64,000 nucleotides of DNA. Source: UBA5009 sp038043185 (GTDB taxonomy: Bacteria; Bdellovibrionota; Bdellovibrionia; Bdellovibrionales; Bdellovibrionaceae). The position numbers were made by a program, and so were the translations under genes. Where the stretch lies: assembly GCA_038043185.1 (NCBI GenBank), contig JBBTCO010000019.1:14015-78014 (forward strand), written 5' to 3'. This document shows, piece after piece, positions 8,615 to 17,902 of this stretch. Position 1 is the first letter of the stretch. The number at the start of each line of letters is the position of its first letter. The notes under the pieces are model-generated. The model was not told the DNA's origin. It ran no database searches and saw only the letters and a list, made by a program, of their open reading frames with translations.

Positions 8615-9246
8615 ATCTTGCAGAATGGGAAATTCAATTCGAAGCTAAAATTTCCCAAATCGCTACAAGTGAAGATCCAGCTCATGATCTGTTACATTTT
8701 AAAAGAGTCGTTAAGCTAGCCAAAAGGCTTTGTGAGCAAGAAAATGCTCTTGTCGAAGTTGTGATTCCTGCTGCTTGGCTACATGATTTTGTGATCATTC
8801 CTAAAGATAGTCCTTTGCGAAGTCAGGCTTCGCGATTGTCTGCAGAAAAGGCGGTTGAGTTTTTAAAAGGTATTCATTATCCAGAAAAATTTTATGATGA
8901 AATTGCGCATGCTATCGAGGGACACAGTTTCAGCGCGAACATCGAAATTAAAACAATCGAAGCGAAAATTGTACAAGATGCTGATCGCCTGGATGGTCTT
9001 GGAGCTATCGGTATCGCAAGATGTTTTGCGACTTCGGGATTGTTGAAAAGAGCCTTCTATAGCTTTGAAGATCCCTTTTGTCGGCAGCGAGTGCCAAACG
9101 ATCAAGAATTTACTGTTGATCATTTTTACAAAAAGCTATTTAAAATCGCAGAATCTTTGAAGACAAAATCGGGAAATGAAGAAGGTCATCGTCGAGTCGA
9201 GGTCATGAAAAAATATTTACTCTCATTGCAATCAGAAATACAGTAG
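8611..9246 (+). CDS. HD domain phosphohydrolase
   Basis: 211 residues. HD superfamily ligands are visible: His in DLLHFKRV, the HD pair in AWLHDF, a later His in AIEGHSF and the Asp in QDADRLDGLGAIG. The layout (about 210 residues, DADRLDGLGAIGIAR) matches the YedJ/MJ0835-type metal-dependent phosphohydrolases. Substrate not known. Overlaps the MazG-like gene by 4 nt and precedes the MFS gene. Confidence 0.88.
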   Translation: MNLAEWEIQFEAKISQIATSEDPAHDLLHFKRVVKLAKRLCEQENALVEVVIPAAWLHDFVIIPKDSPLRSQASRLSAEKAVEFLKGIHYPEKFYDEIAHAIEGHSFSANIEIKTIEAKIVQDADRLDGLGAIGIARCFATSGLLKRAFYSFEDPFCRQRVPNDQEFTVDHFYKKLFKIAESLKTKSGNEEGHRRVEVMKKYLLSLQSEIQ

Positions 9247-9261
9247 GGGTTGAACCTAAGA

Positions 9262-10464
9262 ATGACCAATACTAAACAAAAAACAATTTATTTTATATTC
9301 TTCACTATCGTGCTGGATATGTTGGGCATTGGTTTAATTATTCCCGTGCTACCGGATGTGATTCGTCGTTTTGTTACCGATGTCGATTCGGTAAATCATT
9401 TATTTGGGTATTTTGTAGCGCTGTATGCTTTGATGCAATTTATTGCTTCTCCAATTTTAGGTGCACTTTCAGATCGTTTTGGACGTCGACCAATTTTATT
9501 GTTCTCTTTGTTAGGCGCATCAGTCGATTATGTTTTTATGGCATATGCCCCAACCTTAATCTTATTATTTATTGGTCGAGTGATATCGGGATTAACCGGA
9601 GCCAGCGTGACTGTGGCGAATTCTTATATCGCTGATATTTCTGATGATAAAAACCGATCTGCTAATTTTGGTTTGATTGGAGCCGCTTTTGGAATTGGCT
9701 TTATTCTTGGGCCACTTATGGGTGGGTTTTTAGGACATTATGGCTCTGGAATTCCCTTTTTAGCTGCGGCGGGGTTGAATTTTATTAATTTCTTATTTGG
9801 TATTTTCATTTTACCAGAATCTTTGACCTTAGAAAATCGTCGTAAAATTGAATTTAAAAAGTTTAATCCATTTTCTTTGATTGCAAAAATACTGCAGCCA
9901 TCTCCAATTTTATTTTTTGTCATTACATACGCCTTACTTTACCTTGCAGGAAATGTTCATCCAAGCATTTGGACTCTTTACACCGAACGTAAGTTTTCTT
10001 GGACTCCTGTTGAAGTGGGAGTTTCGCTGAGTTTTGTCGGTCTTATTTACGGTTTCAGCCAAGCCGTCTTAACCAAAAAATTAGTTCCATTATGGGGCGA
10101 AGAAAAAGCGCTTCATGTTGGAATTTTTTTTAATGCTTTGGGTTTTATCCTTTATGGGTTTGCTCCCATGGGCTGGATGATGTACGGGGTAATGTTAATT
10201 TCATCTCTTTCGGGACTGGCTATGCCTTGCCTTCAGTCTATGATGACAAAACATGTAGAAGCTAACCGGCAAGGTGAATTGCAAGGTGGTCTTGTTTCAT
10301 TATCAAGTTTATCGGCAATTGCCGCGCCCATCCTTTATACGAGTACTTTTAATTGGGCGACCACAATCGGGCAAAAATCAGAATACCTGATTGGCTTGCC
10401 CTATTATATTGCGGCGGCTATAGTTTTTTGTTGTTGGTTTTTATTATCTCTAAAGAGAAGATAA
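9262..10464 (+). CDS. MFS transporter, Tet(A)-like drug exporter family
   Basis: About 400 residues with 12 predicted membrane helices. The start ATG at 9262 follows AGGGG at a spacing of about 12; a TTG at 9250 is an alternative. TetA-like signatures: FLDxLGIGLIIPVLP type N-terminus (here IVLDMLGIGLIIPVLP) and motif A GALSDRFGRRP between helices 2 and 3. Probably a proton-driven drug exporter in the inner membrane; its substrate cannot be told from sequence, and tetracycline is not implied. Confidence 0.88.
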   Translation: MTNTKQKTIYFIFFTIVLDMLGIGLIIPVLPDVIRRFVTDVDSVNHLFGYFVALYALMQFIASPILGALSDRFGRRPILLFSLLGASVDYVFMAYAPTLILLFIGRVISGLTGASVTVANSYIADISDDKNRSANFGLIGAAFGIGFILGPLMGGFLGHYGSGIPFLAAAGLNFINFLFGIFILPESLTLENRRKIEFKKFNPFSLIAKILQPSPILFFVITYALLYLAGNVHPSIWTLYTERKFSWTPVEVGVSLSFVGLIYGFSQAVLTKKLVPLWGEEKALHVGIFFNALGFILYGFAPMGWMMYGVMLISSLSGLAMPCLQSMMTKHVEANRQGELQGGLVSLSSLSAIAAPILYTSTFNWATTIGQKSEYLIGLPYYIAAAIVFCCWFLLSLKRR

Positions 10465-10497
10465 TAAATATTCAATCCCTAAATCAGAGGAGATCTT

Positions 10498-10893
10498 ATG
10501 AAAAGATTTTTGAACTTCCCGGATCTTGGTATTCTTATATTTAGACTTGTGATTGGGCTTACCATGGGACTGGCTCATGGTTTGGGAAAAATGCCTCCGC
10601 CCGAGCAATTGACAGCGGGACTTATTGCTATGGGGTTTCCTCAAGCTGTTTTTTTTGCTTGGTGTGCGGCACTCAGTGAATTTCTGGGAGGACTGCTCAT
10701 CGCTGCGGGATTATTCACTCGGCATGCCGCCGTTTTTTTAGGTATTACAATGGCTGTTGCTGTTTTTATGGCTCATGCCGCAGATCCTTTTGGCAAAAAA
10801 GAACTGGCCGTTTTGTATTTGGCATCTTGTGTCCTTTTATTTTTTCAAGGCGCCGGAAAATTTTCTATGGATAGGATTTTTAGGAAAAAATGA
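10498..10893 (+). CDS. DoxX family membrane protein
   Basis: 131 residues with four membrane helices. The N-terminal LIFRLVIGLTMGLAHG and the ALSEFLGGLLIAAGLFTR segment are typical of DoxX/DoxD proteins. A strong RBS (AGAGGAG) precedes the ATG. Its TGA overlaps the ATG of the persulfide dioxygenase-like gene (ATGA). DoxX proteins are linked to thiol and oxidant stress, and the pairing with an MBL sulfur enzyme fits that. Confidence 0.9.
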   Translation: MKRFLNFPDLGILIFRLVIGLTMGLAHGLGKMPPPEQLTAGLIAMGFPQAVFFAWCAALSEFLGGLLIAAGLFTRHAAVFLGITMAVAVFMAHAADPFGKKELAVLYLASCVLLFFQGAGKFSMDRIFRKK

Positions 10894-11750
10894 AAAATGT
10901 AAAAGAATTTTTTGACGAAGCCACTTCAACTCTGAGTTATGTCGTTTGGGACCAAGAAACTCGTGATGCCTTGGTGATAGATCCGGTGCTGGGTTATGAT
11001 CCAGCAAGCTCAAAGATAAATGAACAAGGCGCACATCAAATTATCGATTTCATTCGTAGTCAAAATTTGAATATGCATTTTTCACTTGAAACTCATGCTC
11101 ATGCAGATCACTTAAGTGGGGCACAAATAATTAAGCGAGAATTTCCTGATGTCAAAATTGCCATTGGTAAAGGAATAAAAAAGGTCCAAGAAGTTTTTAA
11201 AGAACTCTATAATTTATCACCCGAATTTAAAACTGATGGCTCTCAATTTGATCGTCTGCTTGATGAGGGTGATTTGTTAAATGCCGGCTCAATCAAAGTT
11301 AAGATTATTGCGACGCCGGGACATACTCCGGCTTGTTTGTCCTATTTGATTGATGATTTTTTATTTTCGGGCGACGCTATTTTTATGCCGGATTCAGGGA
11401 CTGGTCGTTGTGATTTTCCAGCGGCTAGTGCCGAAGATTTGTATAAATCGATTCACGATAAAATATATAATTTACCTGATCAGATAAAAATATTTGTCGG
11501 GCATGATTATCAACCACAAAAAAGACCACTTCGTTTTATTTCTAGCGTTGCAGAAGAAAAAACTGGAAATATACAATTAACTGCAAAAACAACACGCCAA
11601 GAATTTGTTCATTTTCGTAACGAGAGAGATCGAACACTTTCGGCGCCTCGACTTCTTTGGCCTGCCATTCAAATTAATATTAATGCTGGGCATGTGCCAA
11701 GTTCTGAAGGGAACGGGCGAAGTTATTTAAAAATACCAATTCACGTATAG
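10890..11750 (+). CDS. MBL-fold persulfide dioxygenase-like enzyme (ETHE1/Blh type)
   Basis: 286 residues. Metallo-beta-lactamase signature HAHADH with His69, His71, Asp73 and His74, later GHTPACLSY, SGDAIF and FVGHDY supplying further ligands. The sequence layout, including FFDEATSTLSYVVWD at the N-terminus and DSGTGRCDFP, fits bacterial ETHE1-like persulfide dioxygenases, which oxidise glutathione persulfide to sulfite. Together with DoxX it probably serves sulfide or thiol detoxification. Convergent with the histidine kinase gene, overlapping it by 10 nt. Confidence 0.87.
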   Translation: MKNVKEFFDEATSTLSYVVWDQETRDALVIDPVLGYDPASSKINEQGAHQIIDFIRSQNLNMHFSLETHAHADHLSGAQIIKREFPDVKIAIGKGIKKVQEVFKELYNLSPEFKTDGSQFDRLLDEGDLLNAGSIKVKIIATPGHTPACLSYLIDDFLFSGDAIFMPDSGTGRCDFPAASAEDLYKSIHDKIYNLPDQIKIFVGHDYQPQKRPLRFISSVAEEKTGNIQLTAKTTRQEFVHFRNERDRTLSAPRLLWPAIQININAGHVPSSEGNGRSYLKIPIHV

Positions 11751-13855
11751 GAATTGGTGGCCGTGTGTTTGTTTGATTTTGAAAAATCGCCAGAAGGCAA
11801 AGTTATGACGAAACGAGTATTTAAACTTGAGCTGTCATATTCAAGAGTTCCTTCATGGGATTCGACGATATTTTTTGAGATGCTAAGACCCAGGCCCGTA
11901 CCTTTCCCAACTTCTTTTGTGGTAAAAAATGGGTTCATCATCCTCTCGGCAACTGATTTTGTAATGCCACCACCACAGTCGGTAATCGCGATGATGACCG
12001 AGGCTTCTTTTTGATAGCTTTCAATTTTTATCCATTTATTTTTTTCATTGAAAATTGCATCGGCTGCATTGCTGACGAGATTAAGCAATACCTGCGATAG
12101 TTCGGCTTCTTTCGCATAAACAGAAAGGGACTTGTCGACATCTATTTGCAAAGTGATGCATTCGCTGATCATTTTTTCATTACAAAGGGCTACGGTTGAT
12201 TCTATAATCGAGTTAATGGAGGTTATCTCTTTGGAATCACCTTCTGAATTTCTGGAAAAAAGCCTAAGACCTTTTACGATTTTTGCAATTCTTTCAGTCG
12301 TGGTCTCGATGCGATGAAGTTTATCTCGGCTTTCCTCTTTAGTATTGGTGCCACCTTCATTTTTTTCATTCAACAAGTTGGCAAGCCCGTAAATTGTTGC
12401 AAGTGGAGTGTTAATCTTATGAGCTATGCCGCTGGCCATTTCACCCAGCAAAGACATTTTAGCAGCCGCCTGCATTCTTATTCTTTGAGTTTCAATCGTA
12501 GAGATAAGGTTCTTTTGTTCTGTTAAATCCTCGGCGATACTTAAAAATCCAATAAGAACATTTTGAGCATTATAGATGGGAGTCATGCAAAGTCGCACCG
12601 GAAAAGCTTCGCCATTTTTTTTGATGTAAGTCCATTCATTCGTGTCTGAGCCTGAAACTAAAGATTTAGCAACAAATGCATCAAACCCAGGGTTTACCTG
12701 TCTGCCAAGCTCTTTTGTCAATATTTCGGCCCGCTTTTGAATTTCTTTGGAATCATGAATCAAAGAAAGTGTATGTATTCCGACAACTTCTTTTGCCGAA
12801 TAGTTTAACATTCTTTCAGCGGCGGAATTAAAAATTTTAATGATTCCCTCTGGGTCTGTAGAAATGACCGCATGACTCGCGCTATTAATGACAGAGTTCA
12901 ACAGATTTGTTTTCTCGACCAGGGAACGATCTTTTCCAAGAATATTCAAGTGAAGTAAGCAACCGCCAAATAAGATGGTCAATATGCCCAGGCCAAAAGT
13001 AACGATCAGTTTAAGTAAGGAAGATAAAATTTTATTACTCGTGTCCGAAACTTCTAATTTCCAAGTTCGTGAGCCAACAAATATATCAGTTGATTTTGTA
13101 TTGGCAAAAAATAGACTTGTTTCCTTTAAATTGCCAAAACTTATCCGAGACATGTTCTTATCAATTTCAAGGCTTACATCTAAGTCAGGGGGCATTTTTA
13201 GTTTTATAACTTCAACGAGATCATCTAAAATCAATGGTGTGTAGACCCAGCCCAAAAGATTTCTAAACCGCTCTTGCTCACTTTTAAGGAGTTTTGTCGT
13301 CTTATAAACTGGCAGTAGGAATAAAAAACCTGAGTAGTTGTTTTCATTGTGATTCAGAGTCAGTTTCTTGGTTATGACGACTTCGCCGGTTTTAGCTGAT
13401 AAAATTGCCGCGTCTCGAGAATCAGAATCAATTGAAATATCCGACCCTATGGGGAAGCTACTGAGCTCGGCCGGCTCAAATAACTCGACAATCATCCCAG
13501 GATCCTTTTTGGCTTCGTTCTCTTTTAGGTATCGAATAAAACCAAAACCAAGGGCTCCTTTAAAATTATTAAATAAATCCCGGGATTCGGCATAGGCTCG
13601 AAATTTTCTGTAATCAAACTGAAAGTCATCAGTAATGAGCACGCCCCTGGTGCCTTGAAGACCGTAAATAAATGTTTTAAAGTAATCCTCAATGATATTT
13701 TGAACTTTTAAGGCTTCATGTTCGAGTCTTTGATTTTCTTGTGCGATCAAATTATGTGTTGAATACCAAAATAGCCAACTTGCTAAGACTATGGCAAATA
13801 TCGTTATCATTAGGGGTGTAAATTTACTATAAATCTGATTTCGTTTTAAGCCCAT
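11741..13855 (-). CDS. CHASE-PAS sensor histidine kinase
   Basis: 704 residues. Membrane helix about 12-32, a periplasmic CHASE-like sensor (about 50-250), second helix about 283-303, PAS domain (about 315-440) with a PAC end FLSIAEDLTEQK, HisKA with phospho-acceptor His479 in SGIAHKINTP, and HATPase with N box LLNLVSNAADA, G1 DCGGG and G2 GTGLGLS. No receiver domain is attached and no response regulator is adjacent. CHASE domains sense small extracellular ligands. It is divergent from the multicopper oxidase across 131 nt. Confidence 0.9.
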   Translation of the reverse strand: MGLKRNQIYSKFTPLMITIFAIVLASWLFWYSTHNLIAQENQRLEHEALKVQNIIEDYFKTFIYGLQGTRGVLITDDFQFDYRKFRAYAESRDLFNNFKGALGFGFIRYLKENEAKKDPGMIVELFEPAELSSFPIGSDISIDSDSRDAAILSAKTGEVVITKKLTLNHNENNYSGFLFLLPVYKTTKLLKSEQERFRNLLGWVYTPLILDDLVEVIKLKMPPDLDVSLEIDKNMSRISFGNLKETSLFFANTKSTDIFVGSRTWKLEVSDTSNKILSSLLKLIVTFGLGILTILFGGCLLHLNILGKDRSLVEKTNLLNSVINSASHAVISTDPEGIIKIFNSAAERMLNYSAKEVVGIHTLSLIHDSKEIQKRAEILTKELGRQVNPGFDAFVAKSLVSGSDTNEWTYIKKNGEAFPVRLCMTPIYNAQNVLIGFLSIAEDLTEQKNLISTIETQRIRMQAAAKMSLLGEMASGIAHKINTPLATIYGLANLLNEKNEGGTNTKEESRDKLHRIETTTERIAKIVKGLRLFSRNSEGDSKEITSINSIIESTVALCNEKMISECITLQIDVDKSLSVYAKEAELSQVLLNLVSNAADAIFNEKNKWIKIESYQKEASVIIAITDCGGGITKSVAERMMNPFFTTKEVGKGTGLGLSISKNIVESHEGTLEYDSSSLNTRFVITLPSGDFSKSNKHTATNSYT

Positions 13856-13986
13856 GTCTTAATCATATAGGTTATAGACGGTTTGAGTCTATATTTATTG
13901 AATTTAAGCCGAGGGTACTGGTCCGAAAATAAATGACATTTGGCAGCGATTGGGACATAAGGCTGAGATCATGCTAGGAAAACAAA

Positions 13987-16092
13987 ATGCTAATAATAAG
14001 ATTTTTATTAATGCTTCATTTTTTGGTGCCATCGCTACTTTTCGCAAAAACGGTTCATTACGAACTGGTAATTAAAAATGAAAAAGTGAATATAAGCGGT
14101 AAAAAAGAAGTTGATTTCGCATTGACCGTCAATGGCCGAATTCCTGCGCCAACTTTGGAATTTACCGAAGGAGATGATGCAGAAATTTTGGTGAAAAACG
14201 CTTTGCCAAATGAAGAAATCTCTTTGCATTGGCATGGAATTTTGCTTCCACCGGAAGAAGACGGGGTGGCGTATGTTAACACTCCACCAATTTATCCAGG
14301 AAAATCTCGTCTATTTAAGTTTAAGATCCGCCAACATGGTACTTACTGGTATCATTCCCATACCATGCTTCAAGAACAAAAAGGGGTTTATGGTGCGTTT
14401 ATCATTCATCCAAAAAAGAAAACGATAAAATATGACAGAGATTTAGTTGTTGTCCTTAGTGATTGGTCTGACGAAAATGCCGACCAAATCCTTCGCAATA
14501 TAAAAAAAGACGGAGATTATTATCTTTCCAAAAAAAATTCTGTGCGTTCTTGGATGGGCGCAATCAAGACGGGCACATTAAAAACTTACCTTAAAGCAGA
14601 GTGGGATCGCATGGGAGCGATGGATCTTTCGGATGTGGGTTATGATGCGTTCTTAGTTAATGGAAAAAAAGATTTTGAATTCTTATCAGCTCGTCCTAAT
14701 GAAAAAATTCGTATTCGTGTGATCAATGCGGCGGCTTCAAGTTATTTTTTCGTTTCATTGGCAGACATACCAATGAAAGTCATAGCTGCTGATGGAAATG
14801 ATATAGAGCCAATTTTTGCAAAAGAACTCATAATGGGAATGGCAGAAACTTATGATATTTTGTTTACCATGCCAGATTATAACAAAAAATTTGAATTGAG
14901 GGCGACGGTTCAAGATGTTACAGGATCTGCGTCGGCGTGGATCGGCAAAGGTGAAAAAGTTTTTACTAAGGATAAACCTCATCCTGATTTGTATGCATCC
15001 ATGGATCATTCAAATCATGGTTCTGTGGGGCATCAGAACCATCAGCAGCACCAAAATCATGAGCATATGGATCATGCAATGCATTCCAATTCGGATGAAG
15101 CAGCGCCAACTGTTGAAACTTTAACAGTTGAGAATCTTAAAGCGCTGAGTTCAACAGCAAATCCAAAAACTGCAAAAGTTCATGATGTTAAACTTGAGCT
15201 CGATGGAGATATGGAGCGATATGTTTGGTCGATCAACGGCAAAGGCATTCACGAAGAACGCACCATTGAAATCAAAGAAGGAGATATCGTTCGGTTCAAT
15301 TTTGTTAATAACACAATGATGCACCATCCGATGCATCTGCATGGTCACTTTTTCCGAGTGTTAAATAAAAACGACAAATATTCGCCACTCAAACACACCG
15401 TCGATGTTCCTCCGAATGGGCAAAGAACAATAGAATTTTATGCGAACGAACCTGGCCAATGGATGCTTCACTGTCATAATCTTTATCATATGAAAACAGG
15501 AATGGCTCGAGTTGTGAAGTATTCAAGCTTTACTCCGTCGCCAGAAATGGCACGGCATGAGAAACATGATCCTCATATGCACGAGCACTGGTATTTTTAC
15601 GGCAAGGCGGCAGCTGCGACCAATCAAGTGGGATTGAATTTGCGAACCTCGCAGACACGAAACGAGTTTTCTTTGCGTGCCGAATCCACAAAATCAGGAA
15701 GCGAGAGTTTTTCTACAGTTGGATCTTGGCATGATGAAGGTGATTTTATTTATCGCCGTTGGGTAGACAATTACCTTAATTACGTCATTGGTGGAACTAT
15801 TTATGATAAAGAATCATATGGTATCATCGGTGTGGGATACAAATTGCCTTTGCTTATTCATGCAAATTTTTTAGTTAATAATAAAGGGAAAATAAGAATC
15901 GATTTAGAAAAACATTTTCAGTGGACGACTTCTTTATTTTCAGAGGTTGAACTTTTCTGGCGACCACAATGGGGCGACGGCGAGGAAACAGAAATAAAAT
16001 CGACCTTGATGTACGGCCCCGGGTGGAGTTGGGCTGCTGGTTTAACACTAACAAAAGACAGCATCGGCGCTGGCGCTCAATTGCGGTTCTAG
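13987..16092 (+). CDS. copA: CopA-type multicopper oxidase with C-terminal barrel-like domain
   Basis: 701 residues with signal peptide (ends near LLFA, residue 20). Copper-binding motifs are complete: HWHG at 81-84, HSH at 123-125, HPMHLHGH at 447-454 and HCHNLYHMKTGM at 495-506. A His/Met-rich insert lies at about 337-362 (DHSNHGSVGHQNHQ and following). These mark periplasmic laccase/CopA-like enzymes that oxidise Cu(I) and protect against copper. Unusual: about 155 extra residues (about 545-701) with alternating beta pattern and a terminal ...AQLRF, like an outer-membrane strand with C-terminal Phe, similar in concept to CopB. The symbol refers to the pco/cop oxidase, not the ATPase. Confidence 0.88.
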   Translation: MLIIRFLLMLHFLVPSLLFAKTVHYELVIKNEKVNISGKKEVDFALTVNGRIPAPTLEFTEGDDAEILVKNALPNEEISLHWHGILLPPEEDGVAYVNTPPIYPGKSRLFKFKIRQHGTYWYHSHTMLQEQKGVYGAFIIHPKKKTIKYDRDLVVVLSDWSDENADQILRNIKKDGDYYLSKKNSVRSWMGAIKTGTLKTYLKAEWDRMGAMDLSDVGYDAFLVNGKKDFEFLSARPNEKIRIRVINAAASSYFFVSLADIPMKVIAADGNDIEPIFAKELIMGMAETYDILFTMPDYNKKFELRATVQDVTGSASAWIGKGEKVFTKDKPHPDLYASMDHSNHGSVGHQNHQQHQNHEHMDHAMHSNSDEAAPTVETLTVENLKALSSTANPKTAKVHDVKLELDGDMERYVWSINGKGIHEERTIEIKEGDIVRFNFVNNTMMHHPMHLHGHFFRVLNKNDKYSPLKHTVDVPPNGQRTIEFYANEPGQWMLHCHNLYHMKTGMARVVKYSSFTPSPEMARHEKHDPHMHEHWYFYGKAAAATNQVGLNLRTSQTRNEFSLRAESTKSGSESFSTVGSWHDEGDFIYRRWVDNYLNYVIGGTIYDKESYGIIGVGYKLPLLIHANFLVNNKGKIRIDLEKHFQWTTSLFSEVELFWRPQWGDGEETEIKSTLMYGPGWSWAAGLTLTKDSIGAGAQLRF

Positions 16093-16100
16093 GAAATCAT

Positions 16101-16766
16101 TTGAAAAACTTAGAGTTTATTAACTCCATAAAACAAATGCCCCTCATGTCCTTACCAGTAAGGTCGACCTTGGTAAGGTTAAATAGCGCAAAAATTCTAT
16201 TGTCGCCAGGTTCGGCGCTAAGCACAGAGCAATACGATTCTTTGGATTCAGTAACAGACATAGTTGCGCCAAACCTACTTCATTGTGCTGGCGTTCCTCG
16301 TGCGGCACAGGCCTTTCCCAAGGCCCATCTTTGGGGAGTCAAAGGTGTCAAAAAGCAGAAATCGGATATTCACTGGACCCATATTCTTGGCGAAGACGTT
16401 TGGCCTTATTCAGAAGAGCTAAGTCTTGTCACGATTAATGGAATTTCAAGAATAAATGAAACCGTGTTTATTCATAAGGAGTCTGCATCGCTGATCATTT
16501 GTGATCTGTGTTTTAATATGACGAACACGAAAGGTTTTGGTGCCTGGCTTATCTTAAATCTATTCGGTACTTATCGCCAATTTGCCGTAAGTCGATTTTT
16601 TGCTCGTTTTATAAATGATAAGACAGCATTTCAAAAATCAATGGAACAATTATTTTCATATGATTTTGATAACATTATAGTTAATCATGGCGAAAATATT
16701 ATTGGAAACGCTAAAAGCCACTTGCTTAAAGGATTGAAAGCCAGAGGCTTAGGGATACGCCCTTAA
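16101..16766 (+). CDS. DUF4336 family protein (MBL-like fold)
   Basis: About 221 residues from TTG at 16101, which follows AGGA at 16091-16094. The frame is open much further upstream inside copA (to 15969), but that part is a shadow of the copA C-terminus. Family marks include DIVAPNLLHCAGVPRAAQAFP and VNHGENII; DUF4336 proteins resemble metallo-beta-lactamases but lack the full HxHxDH motif. Function is not known. The TAA overlaps the ATG of the rlmN frame by one base. Confidence 0.78.
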   Translation: MKNLEFINSIKQMPLMSLPVRSTLVRLNSAKILLSPGSALSTEQYDSLDSVTDIVAPNLLHCAGVPRAAQAFPKAHLWGVKGVKKQKSDIHWTHILGEDVWPYSEELSLVTINGISRINETVFIHKESASLIICDLCFNMTNTKGFGAWLILNLFGTYRQFAVSRFFARFINDKTAFQKSMEQLFSYDFDNIIVNHGENIIGNAKSHLLKGLKARGLGIRP

Positions 16767-17902
16767 TGGATCAGATTCCTCTAAAACAGAATTTCTACCA
16801 GCTTTCATTTACGCATTTGGAATCTTTGGGACAGCAAAATGATTTGGCGAAATCAAACGCCAGTATTCTGTACAATTGGCATTATAAAAAGAATAAACGT
16901 GAATTTTGTGAGCATCATAATTTAGCAAAAAAAACTAAAGAATTTTTAAAGAAAAATATAGTTTTTGATTTGCCAGAAATTGAATTGGTAAAAGAATCTC
17001 AAGATAAAACAGTCAAATTTTTATTTCGTCTTAAGGATAATCAGAAAGTTGAATCCGTATTGATCCCTTTTCAAAAAAAGTACACAGTTTGTCTATCATC
17101 GCAGGTGGGTTGTGCGATGAATTGTTCGTTTTGCCATACTGGAAAACAAGGTTTTTTACGAAATTTAACTGCCGATGAAATTGTAGGACAATTTTTAGGG
17201 GCACAAAAATGGTTATCTGAAAAGCGCCCTGATGACGATCGCATACTTAATATTGTGTATATGGGACAAGGCGAGCCATTGCATAATTTTGACGCCGTAA
17301 AAACTTCGGCAGAAATATTTTTATCTCAGCATGGATTAAGTCTTGCTGGCTCGAAAATTACCATATCAACTTCAGGGTATTTGCCAGGATTAGAGCGCTG
17401 GAAAAATGAAATGCCCGATGTTAACATTGCCTTGTCTTTGCATTCTGCGTTTAACGAAAAAAGAAGTGAATTGATTCCGATCAATCGCCGATTTCCCCTT
17501 GAGCAAATTTTAGAACTTGTTGATTCTATTCCAAAAGGGAAAAAACGTTTCGTGACCTATTAATATTTATTAATAAAGAATTTTAATGACACGCCAGAAG
17601 ATGCCGAAGCTTTGGGTCGTTTGTTATTTGGAAAAAAAGCTTATATCAATCTTATTCCATTCAATGCATTTTCAGGAACTAAGTACGAAAGACCAGCGGA
17701 AGCGACTGTTCTCGAGTTTAAGAATTTATTAGATAAATATAAAATTCCAACTCTGATTCGAACGACAAAGGGAGATCAGATTATGGCAGCTTGTGGCCAA
17801 CTTAACACCCGAAGCGGCCTAATAAATAGTGATCCCTCGTTGCCTTCGTCGGATCAAATGTCTTCTTTATACTCATCAACAAGTGACAGGATTCGATTGT
17901 AA
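16766..17902 (+). pseudogene. rlmN: rlmN-like 23S rRNA/tRNA adenine-C2 methyltransferase interrupted by in-frame TAA
   Basis: The frame encodes an RlmN/Cfr radical SAM enzyme. The CxxxCxxC cluster motif is in GCAMNCSFCHTG (about residue 112), with MGQGEPLHNF and ALSLHSAF downstream. A TAA at 17561-17563 (codon 266) stops the frame just after RFVTY. The same frame continues after it with YLLIKNFND, then NLIPFN, and AACGQL holding the conserved methyl-carrying Cys (Cys355 of E. coli RlmN). Family members have Glu at the stop position, so GAA to TAA is the simplest change. Without readthrough, the 265-residue product lacks the essential Cys and should be inactive. The 3' end overlaps the SelO-like gene by 49 nt, antisense. 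Confidence 0.85.

Noticed and set aside
15969..16100. Longer N-terminus for the DUF4336 gene, read inside copA
   Set aside because: The residues are Arg-rich shadow sequence of the copA C-terminus, and a better start (TTG 16101 with AGGA) exists.
16147..16178. Palindromes CCTTACCAGTAAGG and CCTTGGTAAGG resembling a MerR/CueR metal operator
   Set aside because: They lie inside the DUF4336 coding sequence, with no promoter spacing and no downstream start; probably chance.
17612..17902. Separate small gene starting at TTG 17612
   Set aside because: It is the in-frame C-terminal part of rlmN, with conserved RlmN motifs and no own RBS.
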